A stretch of DNA of 64,000 nucleotides from Bacteroidota bacterium (GCA_023450085.1 JAEXHI010000005.1:151157-215156); one strand, 5' to 3'; positions 16,712-25,338 are shown, counted from the first letter of the stretch. Notes: generated by a model not told the origin, from the letters alone. Numbers and translations: made by a program.

Positions 16712-17896
16712 CTAATTCACTACAGGTAATTTATAGTATGATGGTTTTACTTCGTCTTCAAAAACGTGGTCGGTATAATCTGTTACTACATTATAAAGTG
16801 TATCACGCTCAATAGGTTTGCGTTTTACGTTTTTGATCAAGTCAACCAATTCTTTAGTGCTCATTGCCGGCGTTTGCTCTTCGGCGCCTGCCATCGAGTA
16901 AATTTTGGTTGTATCATCTAAAGTGCCGTCAATATCATCTACTCCAAAATTTAAACTTAGTTGAGCGGTTTCTCTGCTGATCATTGCCCAGTAAGCTTTA
17001 ATGTGCTCAAAGTTATCCAAATAGATACGAGCAATAGCGTAGTTGCGTAAATCTTCTACTACCGAAACCTCTGCCACATCACTCATTTGATTGTTCTGGT
17101 TTCTAAATTTCAGTGGAATAAATGCCTGAAATCCGCCAGTTTTATCTTGTAATTGGCGCAAACGCTCCATGTGGTCAACTCGGTGCCAAAACTGCTCAAT
17201 ATGTCCATAAAGCATGGTGGCATTTGAACGCATTCCTAAATGATGTGCTTGCTCATGGATGTCTAACCATTGCTCAGCGTTACATTTGTCATGGGCAATT
17301 TTCTCTCTCACCTCTGGATGGAAAATCTCTGCGCCACCACCTGGCATCGAATCAAGTCCAGCTTCTTTAAGGTATTTCATGCCATCGTAATGGCTTAATT
17401 TCGCTTTTTTGAAGATATAGTAATACTCTACTGGAGTAAGCGCTTTGATATGTAAATCAGGGCGATGTGCCTTGGCTTTTCTAAAGAAGCTGGCATAAAA
17501 GTCAAGATTTTGTTTAGGCACTACCCCACCCGTAATATGCACTTCCGTTACAGGCTCATCATCATATTTCTTAAGGATGTCGATCATACCATCCACTTCC
17601 ATTTCCCAGCCTTCTTCACGTTGTTTGATCATACGGCTGTAAGAACAAAACTTACAATCGTACACGCAGATGTTGGTAGGTTCAATATGGAAATTTCTAT
17701 TGAAATAGGTTAAATCACCATGTTTTTTCTCACGAATATAATTGGCCAATACACCCAAGTAGCTTAATTCGGCATGCTCATATAAATAAACGCCTTCATC
17801 AAAAGTAATGCGGATACCGTCCTTAACTTTTTGGGCAATATCCTTTAAGGATGGAGCTAAATTGGGGTTTTGTATAAGAATATCTAACGACTGCAC
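16712..17896 (-). CDS. mqnE: Aminodeoxyfutalosine synthase (radical SAM)
   Basis: MqnE joins 3-enolpyruvylbenzoate to S-adenosylmethionine to give aminodeoxyfutalosine. Radical SAM cluster CxxxCxxC at C77, C81, C84 (ICVYDCKFCSY) with my start; MPGGGAEIFHPEVREKIAHD is the form typical of MqnE rather than MqnC. I prefer GTG 17894-17896 (394 residues): it has AAAGGAG about 8 nt before it and a TACTTTTG promoter box at 17921-17928, which would lie inside the gene if the upstream ATG at 17951-17953 (413 residues) were used. The family assignment does not depend on this. In line with a phosphatase and mqnA. Confidence 0.93.
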   Translation of the reverse strand: MQSLDILIQNPNLAPSLKDIAQKVKDGIRITFDEGVYLYEHAELSYLGVLANYIREKKHGDLTYFNRNFHIEPTNICVYDCKFCSYSRMIKQREEGWEMEVDGMIDILKKYDDEPVTEVHITGGVVPKQNLDFYASFFRKAKAHRPDLHIKALTPVEYYYIFKKAKLSHYDGMKYLKEAGLDSMPGGGAEIFHPEVREKIAHDKCNAEQWLDIHEQAHHLGMRSNATMLYGHIEQFWHRVDHMERLRQLQDKTGGFQAFIPLKFRNQNNQMSDVAEVSVVEDLRNYAIARIYLDNFEHIKAYWAMISRETAQLSLNFGVDDIDGTLDDTTKIYSMAGAEEQTPAMSTKELVDLIKNVKRKPIERDTLYNVVTDYTDHVFEDEVKPSYYKLPVVN

Positions 17897-17920
17897 TATG
17901 GATTCTCCTTTAGGTTTAGG

Positions 17921-17928
17921 CAAAAGTA
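17921..17928 (-). promoter_or_regulatory. -7 box TACTTTTG for mqnE
   Basis: TAnnTTTG on the minus strand, 24 nt before the GTG start of mqnE. It supports the shorter form of the protein. A -33 match is poor. Confidence 0.5.
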
Positions 17929-18069
17929 CAATATTGCTTATAACGAACATCATTTTGTTGTAAAATTGGCTTATTTAGATTGTATATAGGATGGCTTAAT
18001 GGCTGTATTGTTCAATTGTTAGGGTTGCATACTGTCTAAAAAAACCAAAAAACTAAACAACCAAAGCAC

Positions 18070-18077
18070 TAACTTTG
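18070..18077 (+). promoter_or_regulatory. -7 box TAACTTTG, only 4 nt before the ATG
   Basis: With transcription expected a few bases after the box, the mRNA of the gene at 18082 would start at or next to its ATG (leaderless or nearly so). Confidence 0.5.
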
Positions 18078-18081
18078 TGGC

Positions 18082-18501
18082 ATGATTGAAAACCAGTATA
18101 GCATTTTTGAAAGCGAATTGAATGTTCGTCCAGATGATATTGACATGTTTAACCATGTGCACAATAGCAAATATTTGGATTATGTATTGGCAGCCCGTTA
18201 CGAGCAAATGGACAAGTTTTATGGCATGAGCTGGGAGAAATTTGAAGAAATGGGTTTCGGTTGGGTAGTATCCAAAGTTACCATTTCATTTAAGCGTCCT
18301 TTAAAAATGGGTGATCAAATGGTTATCAGAACTGGAATTTTGGAAATGAATGAAAAAGGCAGTAACGTCCAGTTTGAAATCATCAACAAAAAAACAGGCA
18401 AAGTTTCTTCTGATGGTATTTTTGAGTATGTGATGATTGATTTAAAGACGCAGCGTTCTTGTAAAGTAACCCCCGAAATGATTGCTGCTTACAGCATCTA
18501 A
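18082..18501 (+). CDS. Hotdog-fold acyl-CoA thioesterase (4HBT family)
   Basis: 139 residues. YbgC/FadM-like signature DDIDMFNHVHNSKYLDYVLA with the usual catalytic Asp (D21) and His (H25), followed by VSKVTISFKRPLKMGDQMVI. Expected to hydrolyse acyl-CoA thioesters; substrate length not predictable. Single gene with its own -7 box and a palindrome at its end. Two further members of the family are in the window (27194 and 52495). Confidence 0.88.
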   Translation: MIENQYSIFESELNVRPDDIDMFNHVHNSKYLDYVLAARYEQMDKFYGMSWEKFEEMGFGWVVSKVTISFKRPLKMGDQMVIRTGILEMNEKGSNVQFEIINKKTGKVSSDGIFEYVMIDLKTQRSCKVTPEMIAAYSI

Positions 18502-18510
18502 AGTTGAATG

Positions 18511-18579
18511 AACCACATAGACACATAATAAATCGTCTATTGTAATCTTAAAAAAGATGTCTTATGTGTCTATGTGGTT
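18511..18579. repeat. Palindrome AACCACATAGACACATAA
   Basis: Perfect 18-bp arms at 18511-18528 and 18562-18579, loop 33 nt. Lies between convergent genes (ends 18501 and 18626). Same family as 47241-47310. Confidence 0.85.
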
Positions 18580-18625
18580 ATATTTTTTGAGCCAAACTTT
18601 TGCTTAAGAATGATAGCGATATAAA

Positions 18626-19741
18626 TTATTGTGGTTGTGCGTAAAAATCCTTTAAGGAATTGGTGTACACGCAATAATTTACCTTAGTGTCCCAAAAACT
18701 AATGTATTGCAAATCAGGTGCTCCTACAGGCACTAGCATTAGTGATCTTTTGTCTTCTAGCTTAAATTTATCTGCCGCTGGTAGGCTACGGTTGTCTAGG
18801 GCTGTGTCGAAATAATAAAGATAAACGTAAACAAAATCAGTGTATTCTAGCTTGTTTACCTTGTCTTTGCTGGCTAAAACCACGTCATCATAGTTATTGC
18901 TTAAAGCATGTTGAAATTCTACAGCATTTAAAGGTTTGCCGTTTAAAGTTGGCATTACGTTAAACTGTCCGTCAATAAAAACCCATTTCTTTTGGTCATT
19001 TAAATAAACCTCGGTAGCTACGTGTCCTGGAGAACCTTTTCTGGTTTCGGCATCCTTGGTTTTAAGATAAATGGTTCTGGCTTTGTAACCATGTGCAGTA
19101 AGTTGATCGCGGAGCACAATCGCATAGGCGAAACAAGGAAAACGGGCACCTGTTTTAACTTCATTGAGGATGGAAATGGCGTCATTCTTTTTAGGGGAAT
19201 TATTACCATCGTGTTTCCATTGATGGTGTGTCCAATTTAAAATGGACAGTATTTTTTGCATGTCATTGCGATCATTTTTAATCACTTTTTCTAAAGGATA
19301 TTCCTTTCTTAGGCTGTCTGAATAGTTGGTTTTAGCATTTTCGTAATAAAAGCTAAGGTCGTCACGTTTTTTGTTGTCGGCATAAGTCACTTTATCCCAT
19401 TGGTAGCTAGTGGTAGAAATGATGGTATGTGCAGCTGCAGCATTTGACATCTTTAAATAAAATGATTTGCTTTCACCAGGTTTCATTTCAAAGCTAATAC
19501 TGTCTTTATCTGTGCGAAAAGCAATTCGTTCATGCTTACTATACAGCTTTAATTTAAGGGTGTCATGGGCTGTTTCTGGAGAAATACGCCAAGCATTAAC
19601 GAACCATTTTTTTCCTACGGAAACATCAACTTTATTGGTATTGGCTAAAATTAGTGGCTCCCCTTTATAGGATTGCTGTGCCGCTACTGGTAAATAGGAA
19701 ATACCAAAAGCCAGACAAATCATAGAAATGTGGATCTTCAT
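18626..19741 (-). CDS. Secreted transglutaminase-like domain protein
   Basis: 371 residues with signal peptide (cleavage near residue 21, PVAAQQ). N-terminal beta-rich segment about 30-120, transglutaminase-like domain about 150-270. Catalytic triad is visible: C203 (GARFPCFAYAIVL), H240 (KGSPGHVATEVYL) and D257 (WVFIDGQFN). Probably a periplasmic cysteine protease or transglutaminase-like enzyme of unknown substrate; unlike the 2683/4659 pair it lacks DUF3857. Monocistronic. Confidence 0.82.
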   Translation of the reverse strand: MKIHISMICLAFGISYLPVAAQQSYKGEPLILANTNKVDVSVGKKWFVNAWRISPETAHDTLKLKLYSKHERIAFRTDKDSISFEMKPGESKSFYLKMSNAAAAHTIISTTSYQWDKVTYADNKKRDDLSFYYENAKTNYSDSLRKEYPLEKVIKNDRNDMQKILSILNWTHHQWKHDGNNSPKKNDAISILNEVKTGARFPCFAYAIVLRDQLTAHGYKARTIYLKTKDAETRKGSPGHVATEVYLNDQKKWVFIDGQFNVMPTLNGKPLNAVEFQHALSNNYDDVVLASKDKVNKLEYTDFVYVYLYYFDTALDNRSLPAADKFKLEDKRSLMLVPVGAPDLQYISFWDTKVNYCVYTNSLKDFYAQPQ

Positions 19742-19949
19742 AACAGTTAAATAGGTTTAATTATCGTTTTGTGTTTTTAGGTAGACGCTATTGCCGGAAA
19801 AAAGTTGCATGCGTTATTTTTTTGTCACTGCAGGTTTGTTGAAGCAGTTTCAATAGTGTTCACATCACTTTATTAAACTAATGCTTTTATGGGCTCTTCT
19901 ATTCAAAAGAAAATAATTTGGTACTATACCTAGAGATTGCACTTATGCC

Positions 19950-20597
19950 TTAATTGAACAATTCGTAGGCACGGTTATAGTATGTTAGATTCTCTGGTTC
20001 ATCAAGATAGAGGTAATTGAACAATGCCAATCCATATAAACTTGGCAATCTGTTTTTAGCAACGTCTTCACTCATCAGATCTTCTTTCCAATTACTATTA
20101 AAATCCAGTTGGTAGCTTCGTTCCAAATCATCTAGGATTGCCCTTACTTTATCAGCGTAAAACCACTCAGGCATGGCATACAAACCTATTGATTTACCCA
20201 TTTTATCACGTTGGATAAATTCCTCTTTTTCGGTTTTGCCATAGAAGAACCAAAAATAGATGGCGAGTGCCGTAAATATGATTGCAAAGAATGGAAAATT
20301 AGAACGTTCTTCGATGGTGTTTGATGAAGTGATGTAGTAACCAGCATCTGAGATATAAAAATTAAACCAGCAAATAGCCGCCAATGCAGTGCTAATTAAT
20401 CTGCCATACAGTGCTTTGATACTGGTTTTGTTCAATGGAATTTCCATTCCCTGCCTTTCCCTCCATCTTGAGCCGGTAACTAACATGGAACTGATGGGAT
20501 AAATAGGTACCATTAAATAAAAGAACTTCGTTTCAATCCATTGGTTGTTTTGCTTTTTTACCTTGCCAAAAAAGCCAGTTCCGAAAAAGATGATCAT
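19950..20597 (-). CDS. Hypothetical membrane protein
   Basis: 215 residues. Hydrophobic segments at about 24-42, 66-84 and 99-116, then a soluble, acidic C-terminal half with the stretch DKVRAILDDLERSYQLDF. Not recognised. One nucleotide separates it from the end of the 20599 gene upstream, so they form an operon. The 19742-19949 space downstream of the next gene holds nothing I can support. Confidence 0.65.
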   Translation of the reverse strand: MIIFFGTGFFGKVKKQNNQWIETKFFYLMVPIYPISSMLVTGSRWRERQGMEIPLNKTSIKALYGRLISTALAAICWFNFYISDAGYYITSSNTIEERSNFPFFAIIFTALAIYFWFFYGKTEKEEFIQRDKMGKSIGLYAMPEWFYADKVRAILDDLERSYQLDFNSNWKEDLMSEDVAKNRLPSLYGLALFNYLYLDEPENLTYYNRAYELFN

Positions 20598-20598
20598 A

Positions 20599-21192
20599 TT
20601 ATTTTTGCATTGGATATTTAGAGAAATCTGCTTGGTTATAAACCACCCTGTTTACGCCTACATTCTTAGTTGAGTATACAATTGGGATTTCTTCGTTTAG
20701 GTAAAAATTTTTGAAAGAATGCTTGCTTACATCGATGTTGATTTTGCGTTCATTTCCGCTTGAGTCAATAAATGACACTTTGATATGGCTAAAATCAAAT
20801 TTTCGTCCAGCGTAAGAACTGCCATCAATAATTCTAGCCATCACGATGACGCCATTTTCATCAAGTTCCTTCTGCTCAAGTCGTACGCCATGGCCTATCA
20901 ATAAAAAACCATTACCAAATAGAGAAATCATGATGATCGCAAAAATAACGTAGCCTAAAGGCGAACCTTCATCTTTCGTTTCTTCCTCAGCGGGTTTATC
21001 AAATAAGCTAAATAAGCAAATAAAGAAAGCTACAATGCATACCGTGATTGCGATACAACCAACTAGGGCAATAAAGGTACCCATGTTGTTATAAAATTCT
21101 AAGGAAATCAGGTCATAAAAGAAATAAAGAATAAATAAGGTTGCAGCACCCCAAATGAGCGTTTTACGCAAACGAGTTTTAAAATCAACCAT
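20599..21192 (-). CDS. Hypothetical membrane protein
   Basis: 197 residues; four predicted helices within the first 110 residues (about 12-28, 36-62, 80-100), then a beta-rich tail from 115 (GVIVMARIIDGSSYAGRKFD, KVSFIDSSGNERKINIDV) that looks like an extracytoplasmic domain. Not recognised. First gene of a two-gene operon with 19950. ATG start. Confidence 0.65.
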   Translation of the reverse strand: MVDFKTRLRKTLIWGAATLFILYFFYDLISLEFYNNMGTFIALVGCIAITVCIVAFFICLFSLFDKPAEEETKDEGSPLGYVIFAIIMISLFGNGFLLIGHGVRLEQKELDENGVIVMARIIDGSSYAGRKFDFSHIKVSFIDSSGNERKINIDVSKHSFKNFYLNEEIPIVYSTKNVGVNRVVYNQADFSKYPMQK

Positions 21193-21334
21193 AAAGTGTT
21201 AAAATAGAATTGTTTGGAAGCCGCAATGATACAAAATAACTCTTAAAAAACTCTATTTGATTTTGGATGAACGATGGTTTTAATAGACAGCGAATATTAT
21301 TAAGGTTAAATATTCTATGTTTAAAAGATTTTTC

Positions 21335-21342
21335 TACTTTTG
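21335..21342 (+). promoter_or_regulatory. -7 box TACTTTTG
   Basis: TAnnTTTG match 140 nt upstream of the MATE gene and 22 nt before a possible leader ORF. A long 5' leader is implied. Confidence 0.5.
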
Positions 21343-21363
21343 TAACACAAAATATCACGAACC

Positions 21364-21399
21364 ATGAAGTTTTTTGCAGTCCGTACCAGAATAGCTTAA
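21364..21399 (+). CDS. Possible 11-residue leader peptide upstream of the MATE gene
   Basis: ATG at 21364 opens MKFFAVRTRIA followed by TAA. It starts 22 nt after a -7 box and lies in the leader of the MATE exporter gene (ATG at 21483), with a hairpin at 21439-21454 between. Such arrangements serve ribosome-stalling control of drug-resistance genes in other bacteria; here only the arrangement is seen, and a chance ORF of this size is quite possible. Confidence 0.3.
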   Translation: MKFFAVRTRIA

Positions 21400-21438
21400 C
21401 CCAAGCGAGGACTCCTACATCAGAAAAACAAAATTAAG

Positions 21439-21454
21439 GATGCTTGTCAGCATC
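21439..21454 (+). promoter_or_regulatory. Leader hairpin before the MATE gene
   Basis: GATGCT (21439-21444), loop TGTC, AGCATC (21449-21454), 28 nt before the MATE ATG. No T-tract, so not a clear terminator. Confidence 0.4.
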
Positions 21455-21482
21455 TCATGGTAATCTTTTATAACTTTATGAT

Positions 21483-22907
21483 ATGTCACAACCTGTCGAG
21501 GCAAAATCACGTTTGTCTAATTTTTTTAATGTATTAATTCAGGCCTTTAAAGGTGCTGAAATTGATTATACCGCCATCAGTATCAGAAAAGCCATTGTAC
21601 TTTTGGCTGTTCCCATGATGTTGGAAATGATGATGGAATCAGTATTTGTATTGGTCGATCTTTATTTTGTGGGGCACTTGCCAAACAGTGCTGAAGCCAT
21701 ACAAATTGTAGGCTTAACCGAGTCGGTACTTACTATTATCTACTCCCTAGCCATGGGCTTGGGAATGGCGGCTACCGCTGTGGTTGCTCGTAGAATTGGG
21801 GAGAAAAATACGGAGGCAGCCTCCAGAGCAGGCATGCAAACCATAGGTTTGGCCATTACTATTTCTATTGTCATTAGCGTATTGGGGATAATTTTTGCGA
21901 AAGATATTCTCTTGCTAATGGGTGCTACAGAAAGTACAGCTGCACAAGGCGTAGCCTTTATTCAGATCATGATGGGAACTAGTATCGTGATCATGTTACT
22001 ATTCTTGATCAATGGTATTTTTAGAGGTGCTGGAAATGCGGCCATTGCCATGCAAAGCTTATGGCTAGCCAATATCATTAACATTGCTTTATGTCCCATA
22101 TTGATCAGAGGTTTTGGGCCAATTCCTGCCATGGGTTTAACGGGTGCAGCTTTGGCAACCGCTATTGGACGTGGTACCGGAGTACTTTTTCAAATTTATC
22201 ATTTGGTTAAAGGCAGTGGCGCATTGAAAGTGAAATTGGCTTATTTAAAACCTCAAATGGAGCAAATAAAGGCCATTGTTAAAGTGGCTTCACCAGCGGT
22301 ACTGCAATTTGTTATTGCATCATGTAGCTGGATTTTCTTGGCTGAATTGGTCGCCACTACAGGTGGTGATCATGGTTCTGCTGGCTATCAAACAGCTTTA
22401 AGGCTAATGATGTTTTTTATGTTGCCAGCTTGGGGCTTAAGTAATGCAGCGGCTACTTTGGTAGGACAAAATATGGGTGCTGGTAGAATGGATAGAGCCG
22501 AGAAGTCTGTATTTGTAACCATTAAATATGCTATGATTTTTATGGGTACCGTAATGGTGCTATTTTTAACTTGTGGGCATTTGTTTGCTTCATTTTTTAC
22601 CGAGGACCAACAGGTAAGAGCCATAGCAACACAAGCGCTACAAATATTGAGTTATGGTTTTATCCTTTACGGGATTGGAATGGTATTGGTAAGTGCCTTT
22701 AACGGTGCAGGTGATACTTGGACCCCTACCAAAATTAATATTGTGGCTTTCTGGTTGTTCCAAATTCCTTTTGCTTATTTCTTAGCCAAGTATATGGAGA
22801 TGGGGCCAACAGGTGTTTTTATTGCTATTCCAGTAGCTGAAGTGGGTATTACAATTGCTTCCTACTTGATTTTTAAGAAAGGTAAATGGCAAAAGACAAC
22901 GGTTTAA
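21483..22907 (+). CDS. MATE family multidrug/sodium antiporter
   Basis: 474 residues, about 12 membrane helices in two related halves: PMMLEMMMESVFVLVDLYFV and GLGMAATAVVARRIGEKN in the first half, GLSNAAATLVGQNMGAGRMD and GDTWTPTKINIVAFW in the second. Exports drugs or metabolites in exchange for Na+ or H+ across the inner membrane; the substrate cannot be told. ATG at 21483 with no good Shine-Dalgarno. Its roughly 140-nt leader has a promoter box, a mini-ORF and a hairpin, suggesting regulation. Confidence 0.93.
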   Translation: MSQPVEAKSRLSNFFNVLIQAFKGAEIDYTAISIRKAIVLLAVPMMLEMMMESVFVLVDLYFVGHLPNSAEAIQIVGLTESVLTIIYSLAMGLGMAATAVVARRIGEKNTEAASRAGMQTIGLAITISIVISVLGIIFAKDILLLMGATESTAAQGVAFIQIMMGTSIVIMLLFLINGIFRGAGNAAIAMQSLWLANIINIALCPILIRGFGPIPAMGLTGAALATAIGRGTGVLFQIYHLVKGSGALKVKLAYLKPQMEQIKAIVKVASPAVLQFVIASCSWIFLAELVATTGGDHGSAGYQTALRLMMFFMLPAWGLSNAAATLVGQNMGAGRMDRAEKSVFVTIKYAMIFMGTVMVLFLTCGHLFASFFTEDQQVRAIATQALQILSYGFILYGIGMVLVSAFNGAGDTWTPTKINIVAFWLFQIPFAYFLAKYMEMGPTGVFIAIPVAEVGITIASYLIFKKGKWQKTTV

Positions 22908-22940
22908 GAGTTTGGTCCATCATTTTGCTTGCATGTTCTC

Positions 22941-23020
22941 CGTTATTTCGAGCGGAACGCAGTGAAGTCGAGAAATCTAAATACATAGTCGTTAGATTCC
23001 TCCCTACGCTTGAAATGACG
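22941..23020. repeat. REP-like element CGTTATTTCGAGCGGAACGC
   Basis: Ends CGTTATTTCGAGCG and CGCTTGAAATGACG are inverted; inner AGAAATCTAA/TTAGATTCC also pair. Same family as 24116-24216, 43945-44085, 44161-44244 and 59101-59232. Confidence 0.8.
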
Positions 23021-23044
23021 AAAAGGTTCCTGCTCTACCAATAT

Positions 23045-23094
23045 CCCCCTCTCCGAGGGGGCAAGAGGGAGGTAATTAATAATACCTCCCTCTT
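23045..23094. repeat. Two adjacent GC-rich hairpins
   Basis: CCCCCTC/GAGGGGG (23045-23061) is followed by AAGAGGGAGGTA/TACCTCCCTCTT (23063-23094). A degenerate relative (CCCTCT/AGAGGG) is at 51861-51875. The 22908-23167 gap holds this and the REP-like element only. Confidence 0.7.
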
Positions 23095-23167
23095 AGTCTC
23101 TTCCCAAGTATCGGAACGGGCTCTCTAAAGGGAGATACAGAAGGTGCAGCTATTCATCTCTTCGTGT

Positions 23168-24088
23168 TTACCTAATAGGAATACACAAATCTACTTTTGC
23201 AATTTGATTGGGGGCTTCCCTGAAATCGTTGTGGTAAATTTCAAAAGGATTTCCATCAGCTTTTTGATAACCTTGTTCATTCATCCATACAAATAAACTG
23301 CTCCACGATTTTTCAAAATCAGACAATCCAATTTCAAAATAAGCAACAATGCACTTCCCAGGTTTAAAGGTGGTCAAATGCACCTTACCTTCTCCTTTCT
23401 CCTCTTCACCTACCGAAATGCAAGCACTCATTCTTACCTTTTCAGGAGCGGTTATCTTAAAGCTATCGTGATATATGGTAATAATTTTGGTGTCTTCTTT
23501 CGCCAATAGGTTTTTGGGAACGGCCCATTTTAAAAGTTCTTGATAAGCATTTGAAATTCCTTGTACACCAATAGTGCTCACGCAAGCTAATTTTAAAGGA
23601 GCAAGTTCTCTAATCTCAATTTTTGCATTCATTTTGATCCAGTTTTTAAGTTCATTCATGTTGCAAATGTATTCCTCAAAAATCTGATCAACTTGCCTAA
23701 TCTTGCTTTCTATTTGTCTAATCTTGCTAAACCTGCTAGGCTGTTGTCTTCTAAATTCGGTTGGACTAATGCTATAGTACTTCTTAAAGGCACGTGTAAA
23801 GGAAGAATTGCTGTTGAAGCCGTATTGTAGGGAGAGCTCAGCAACGCTTACTGCTGGTTGGTACATTAATACACTTGCCATTTTTTCTATTCTTTTTCGG
23901 AGAATATAGGCATTAAGGCTTTCGCCAGCAATTTGTTTAAATATGCGATGGAAATGAAAAGCCGAGTAGTTAGCCACTTGTGAAAGGGCTTCTAAGCTTA
24001 AATCCGAATCCAGATTTTCATCAATGAACCTTAGTACTTGATCAATACGAGCGATGTATTCGATTTGTAAGGTGTTGTTTTGGTTCAA
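23168..24088 (-). CDS. AraC-family regulator with GyrI-like effector domain
   Basis: 306 residues. N-terminal AraC double helix-turn-helix at about 15-115 (ALSQVANYSAFHFHRIFKQI, then ELSLQYGFNSNSSFTRAFKK), C-terminal GyrI/SOUL-like small-molecule-binding domain at about 150-306. This is the Rob/MarA-BmrR-like combination that senses lipophilic compounds. First codon is TTG (24086-24088); no in-frame ATG precedes it. It faces the MATE exporter gene convergently, so direct control of the exporter is possible but unproven. Confidence 0.88.
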   Translation of the reverse strand: MNQNNTLQIEYIARIDQVLRFIDENLDSDLSLEALSQVANYSAFHFHRIFKQIAGESLNAYILRKRIEKMASVLMYQPAVSVAELSLQYGFNSNSSFTRAFKKYYSISPTEFRRQQPSRFSKIRQIESKIRQVDQIFEEYICNMNELKNWIKMNAKIEIRELAPLKLACVSTIGVQGISNAYQELLKWAVPKNLLAKEDTKIITIYHDSFKITAPEKVRMSACISVGEEEKGEGKVHLTTFKPGKCIVAYFEIGLSDFEKSWSSLFVWMNEQGYQKADGNPFEIYHNDFREAPNQIAKVDLCIPIR

Positions 24089-24115
24089 GATGATGGGGTT
24101 GTTTTTAGAGATATT

Positions 24116-24216
24116 CCGTCATTTCGACGAGGAATGAGGGGAAATCTAACAACTAAGACTATCCGTGTATTCCAGTTGCTAGATCTCTCTCCCGAAAGTT
24201 CGGGAGAGAAATGACG
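24116..24216. repeat. REP-like element CCGTCATTTCGACGAGG
   Basis: Starts CCGTCATTTCGACGAGGAATG and ends GAGAGAAATGACG, with an inner perfect hairpin TCTCTCCCGAAAGTTCGGGAGAGA. It ends 8 nt from the ddl stop codon, so on the minus strand it may act as the ddl transcript end. Confidence 0.75.
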
Positions 24217-24223
24217 TAGCGGT

Positions 24224-25204
24224 TTATATCGTTTCTTCTAATACTTGCGTATAAAAATCCTGTAGCTTCATGCCCATGGCGGCTACTTGCTGAGGAATGA
24301 AACTAGTGGCTGTTTGTCCAGGAATGGTATTGATTTCGATAAAGTAAAAATTACCAGTACCGTGTTCTAAGAAATAATCAATTCGCACAATACCACGACA
24401 ATTCAATTTTTGGTAAACATCTGCAACTACCTGCTCTACCCTAGCCTTTTCCTCTTCGGTCATATCACCAGGGGTAATTTCTTCGGTAACGCCAGGCGTA
24501 TATTTGGCATCAAAATCAAAAAACTCATTTTTGGTTTTTACCTCAGTGGTAGGCAATACCACAATTTTACCTTTGGTTTTAAATACACCTATTGAAAATT
24601 CTCTTCCTTCTACAAACTCCTCTACCAATACTTGGCTATCTTCTTTAAATGCCTTATCCAAGGCAGCATCCAGTTCGTCAACTGTTTTAACTTTGCTCAT
24701 GCCGATACTGCTGCCACCGTTATTAGGTTTCACAAAATAAGGCAGTTTCAATTGTGTTTTTACATCGTTGGCATTGTAGTCTTCTTTGAATAATTGCAAA
24801 GATTTGGCCACGTTCAGGTTTTTAATACCATTAACAATGGCCTTGGTGTAACCTTTGTTCATGGTAATGGCGCTGGTAAGTGCATTACAGGTAGTGTATG
24901 GGATACCTAGCATATCAAAATAACCTTGCAACTTGCCGTCTTCACCAGGAGAACCGTGAATGGCAATAAATACACCATCAAAAACAATTTTTTTACCTTT
25001 TATCGTTAACGAAAAATCGTTTTTATCCACTTCAATTTTTACCGAATCGGCAGGCTCATAGAACCATCCATTTTCAGTCAACATAATTTTGTACACTTCG
25101 TACTTCTTGGTGTCGATATTTTGAGCAATGGTTGCAGCACTTTTAACAGATACTACCCACTCGCCAGTGGTGCCACCTGTTAGCAATGCAATGGTTTTTT
25201 TCAT
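24224..25204 (-). CDS. ddl: D-alanine--D-alanine ligase
   Basis: 326 residues. Makes D-Ala-D-Ala for peptidoglycan in the cytosol. N-terminal KKTIALLTGGTTGEWVVSVK, the serine loop AIHGSPGEDGKLQGYFDMLG, ATP-grasp region KPNNGGSSIGMSKVK, VEEFVEGREFSIGV and the metal/D-Ala motif FIEINTIPGQTATSFIPQQ. ATG start. Divergent from the PASTA/mltG genes, with which it shares the wall-synthesis theme. Confidence 0.96.
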   Translation of the reverse strand: MKKTIALLTGGTTGEWVVSVKSAATIAQNIDTKKYEVYKIMLTENGWFYEPADSVKIEVDKNDFSLTIKGKKIVFDGVFIAIHGSPGEDGKLQGYFDMLGIPYTTCNALTSAITMNKGYTKAIVNGIKNLNVAKSLQLFKEDYNANDVKTQLKLPYFVKPNNGGSSIGMSKVKTVDELDAALDKAFKEDSQVLVEEFVEGREFSIGVFKTKGKIVVLPTTEVKTKNEFFDFDAKYTPGVTEEITPGDMTEEEKARVEQVVADVYQKLNCRGIVRIDYFLEHGTGNFYFIEINTIPGQTATSFIPQQVAAMGMKLQDFYTQVLEETI

Positions 25205-25338
25205 TTTTTTAAGTTTAGATTTAAATTTTGGTCACGAAACTAAAAATGGCCTTTATGGCGTTTTCAAAATGTGATGGTCAAAAATATAAATTAGTTAAAC
25301 AGATTTGTTTTTAATTTAAGATAAATATTTTTTTAAGC

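Noticed and set aside
21364..21482. Known riboswitch (for example guanidine or SAM class) ahead of the MATE gene
   Set aside because: I could not match the conserved core of any class I know; only a mini-ORF and a simple hairpin are evident.
23045..23094. Riboswitch or ordinary terminator after the MATE gene
   Set aside because: Two GC-rich hairpins without a T-tract, with a relative at 51861 in an unrelated place; treated as repeat.
22886..23128. Plus-strand ORF after the MATE gene
   Set aside because: It begins inside the MATE gene end and reads through the REP-like element and GC-rich hairpins; coding content comes from the repeats.
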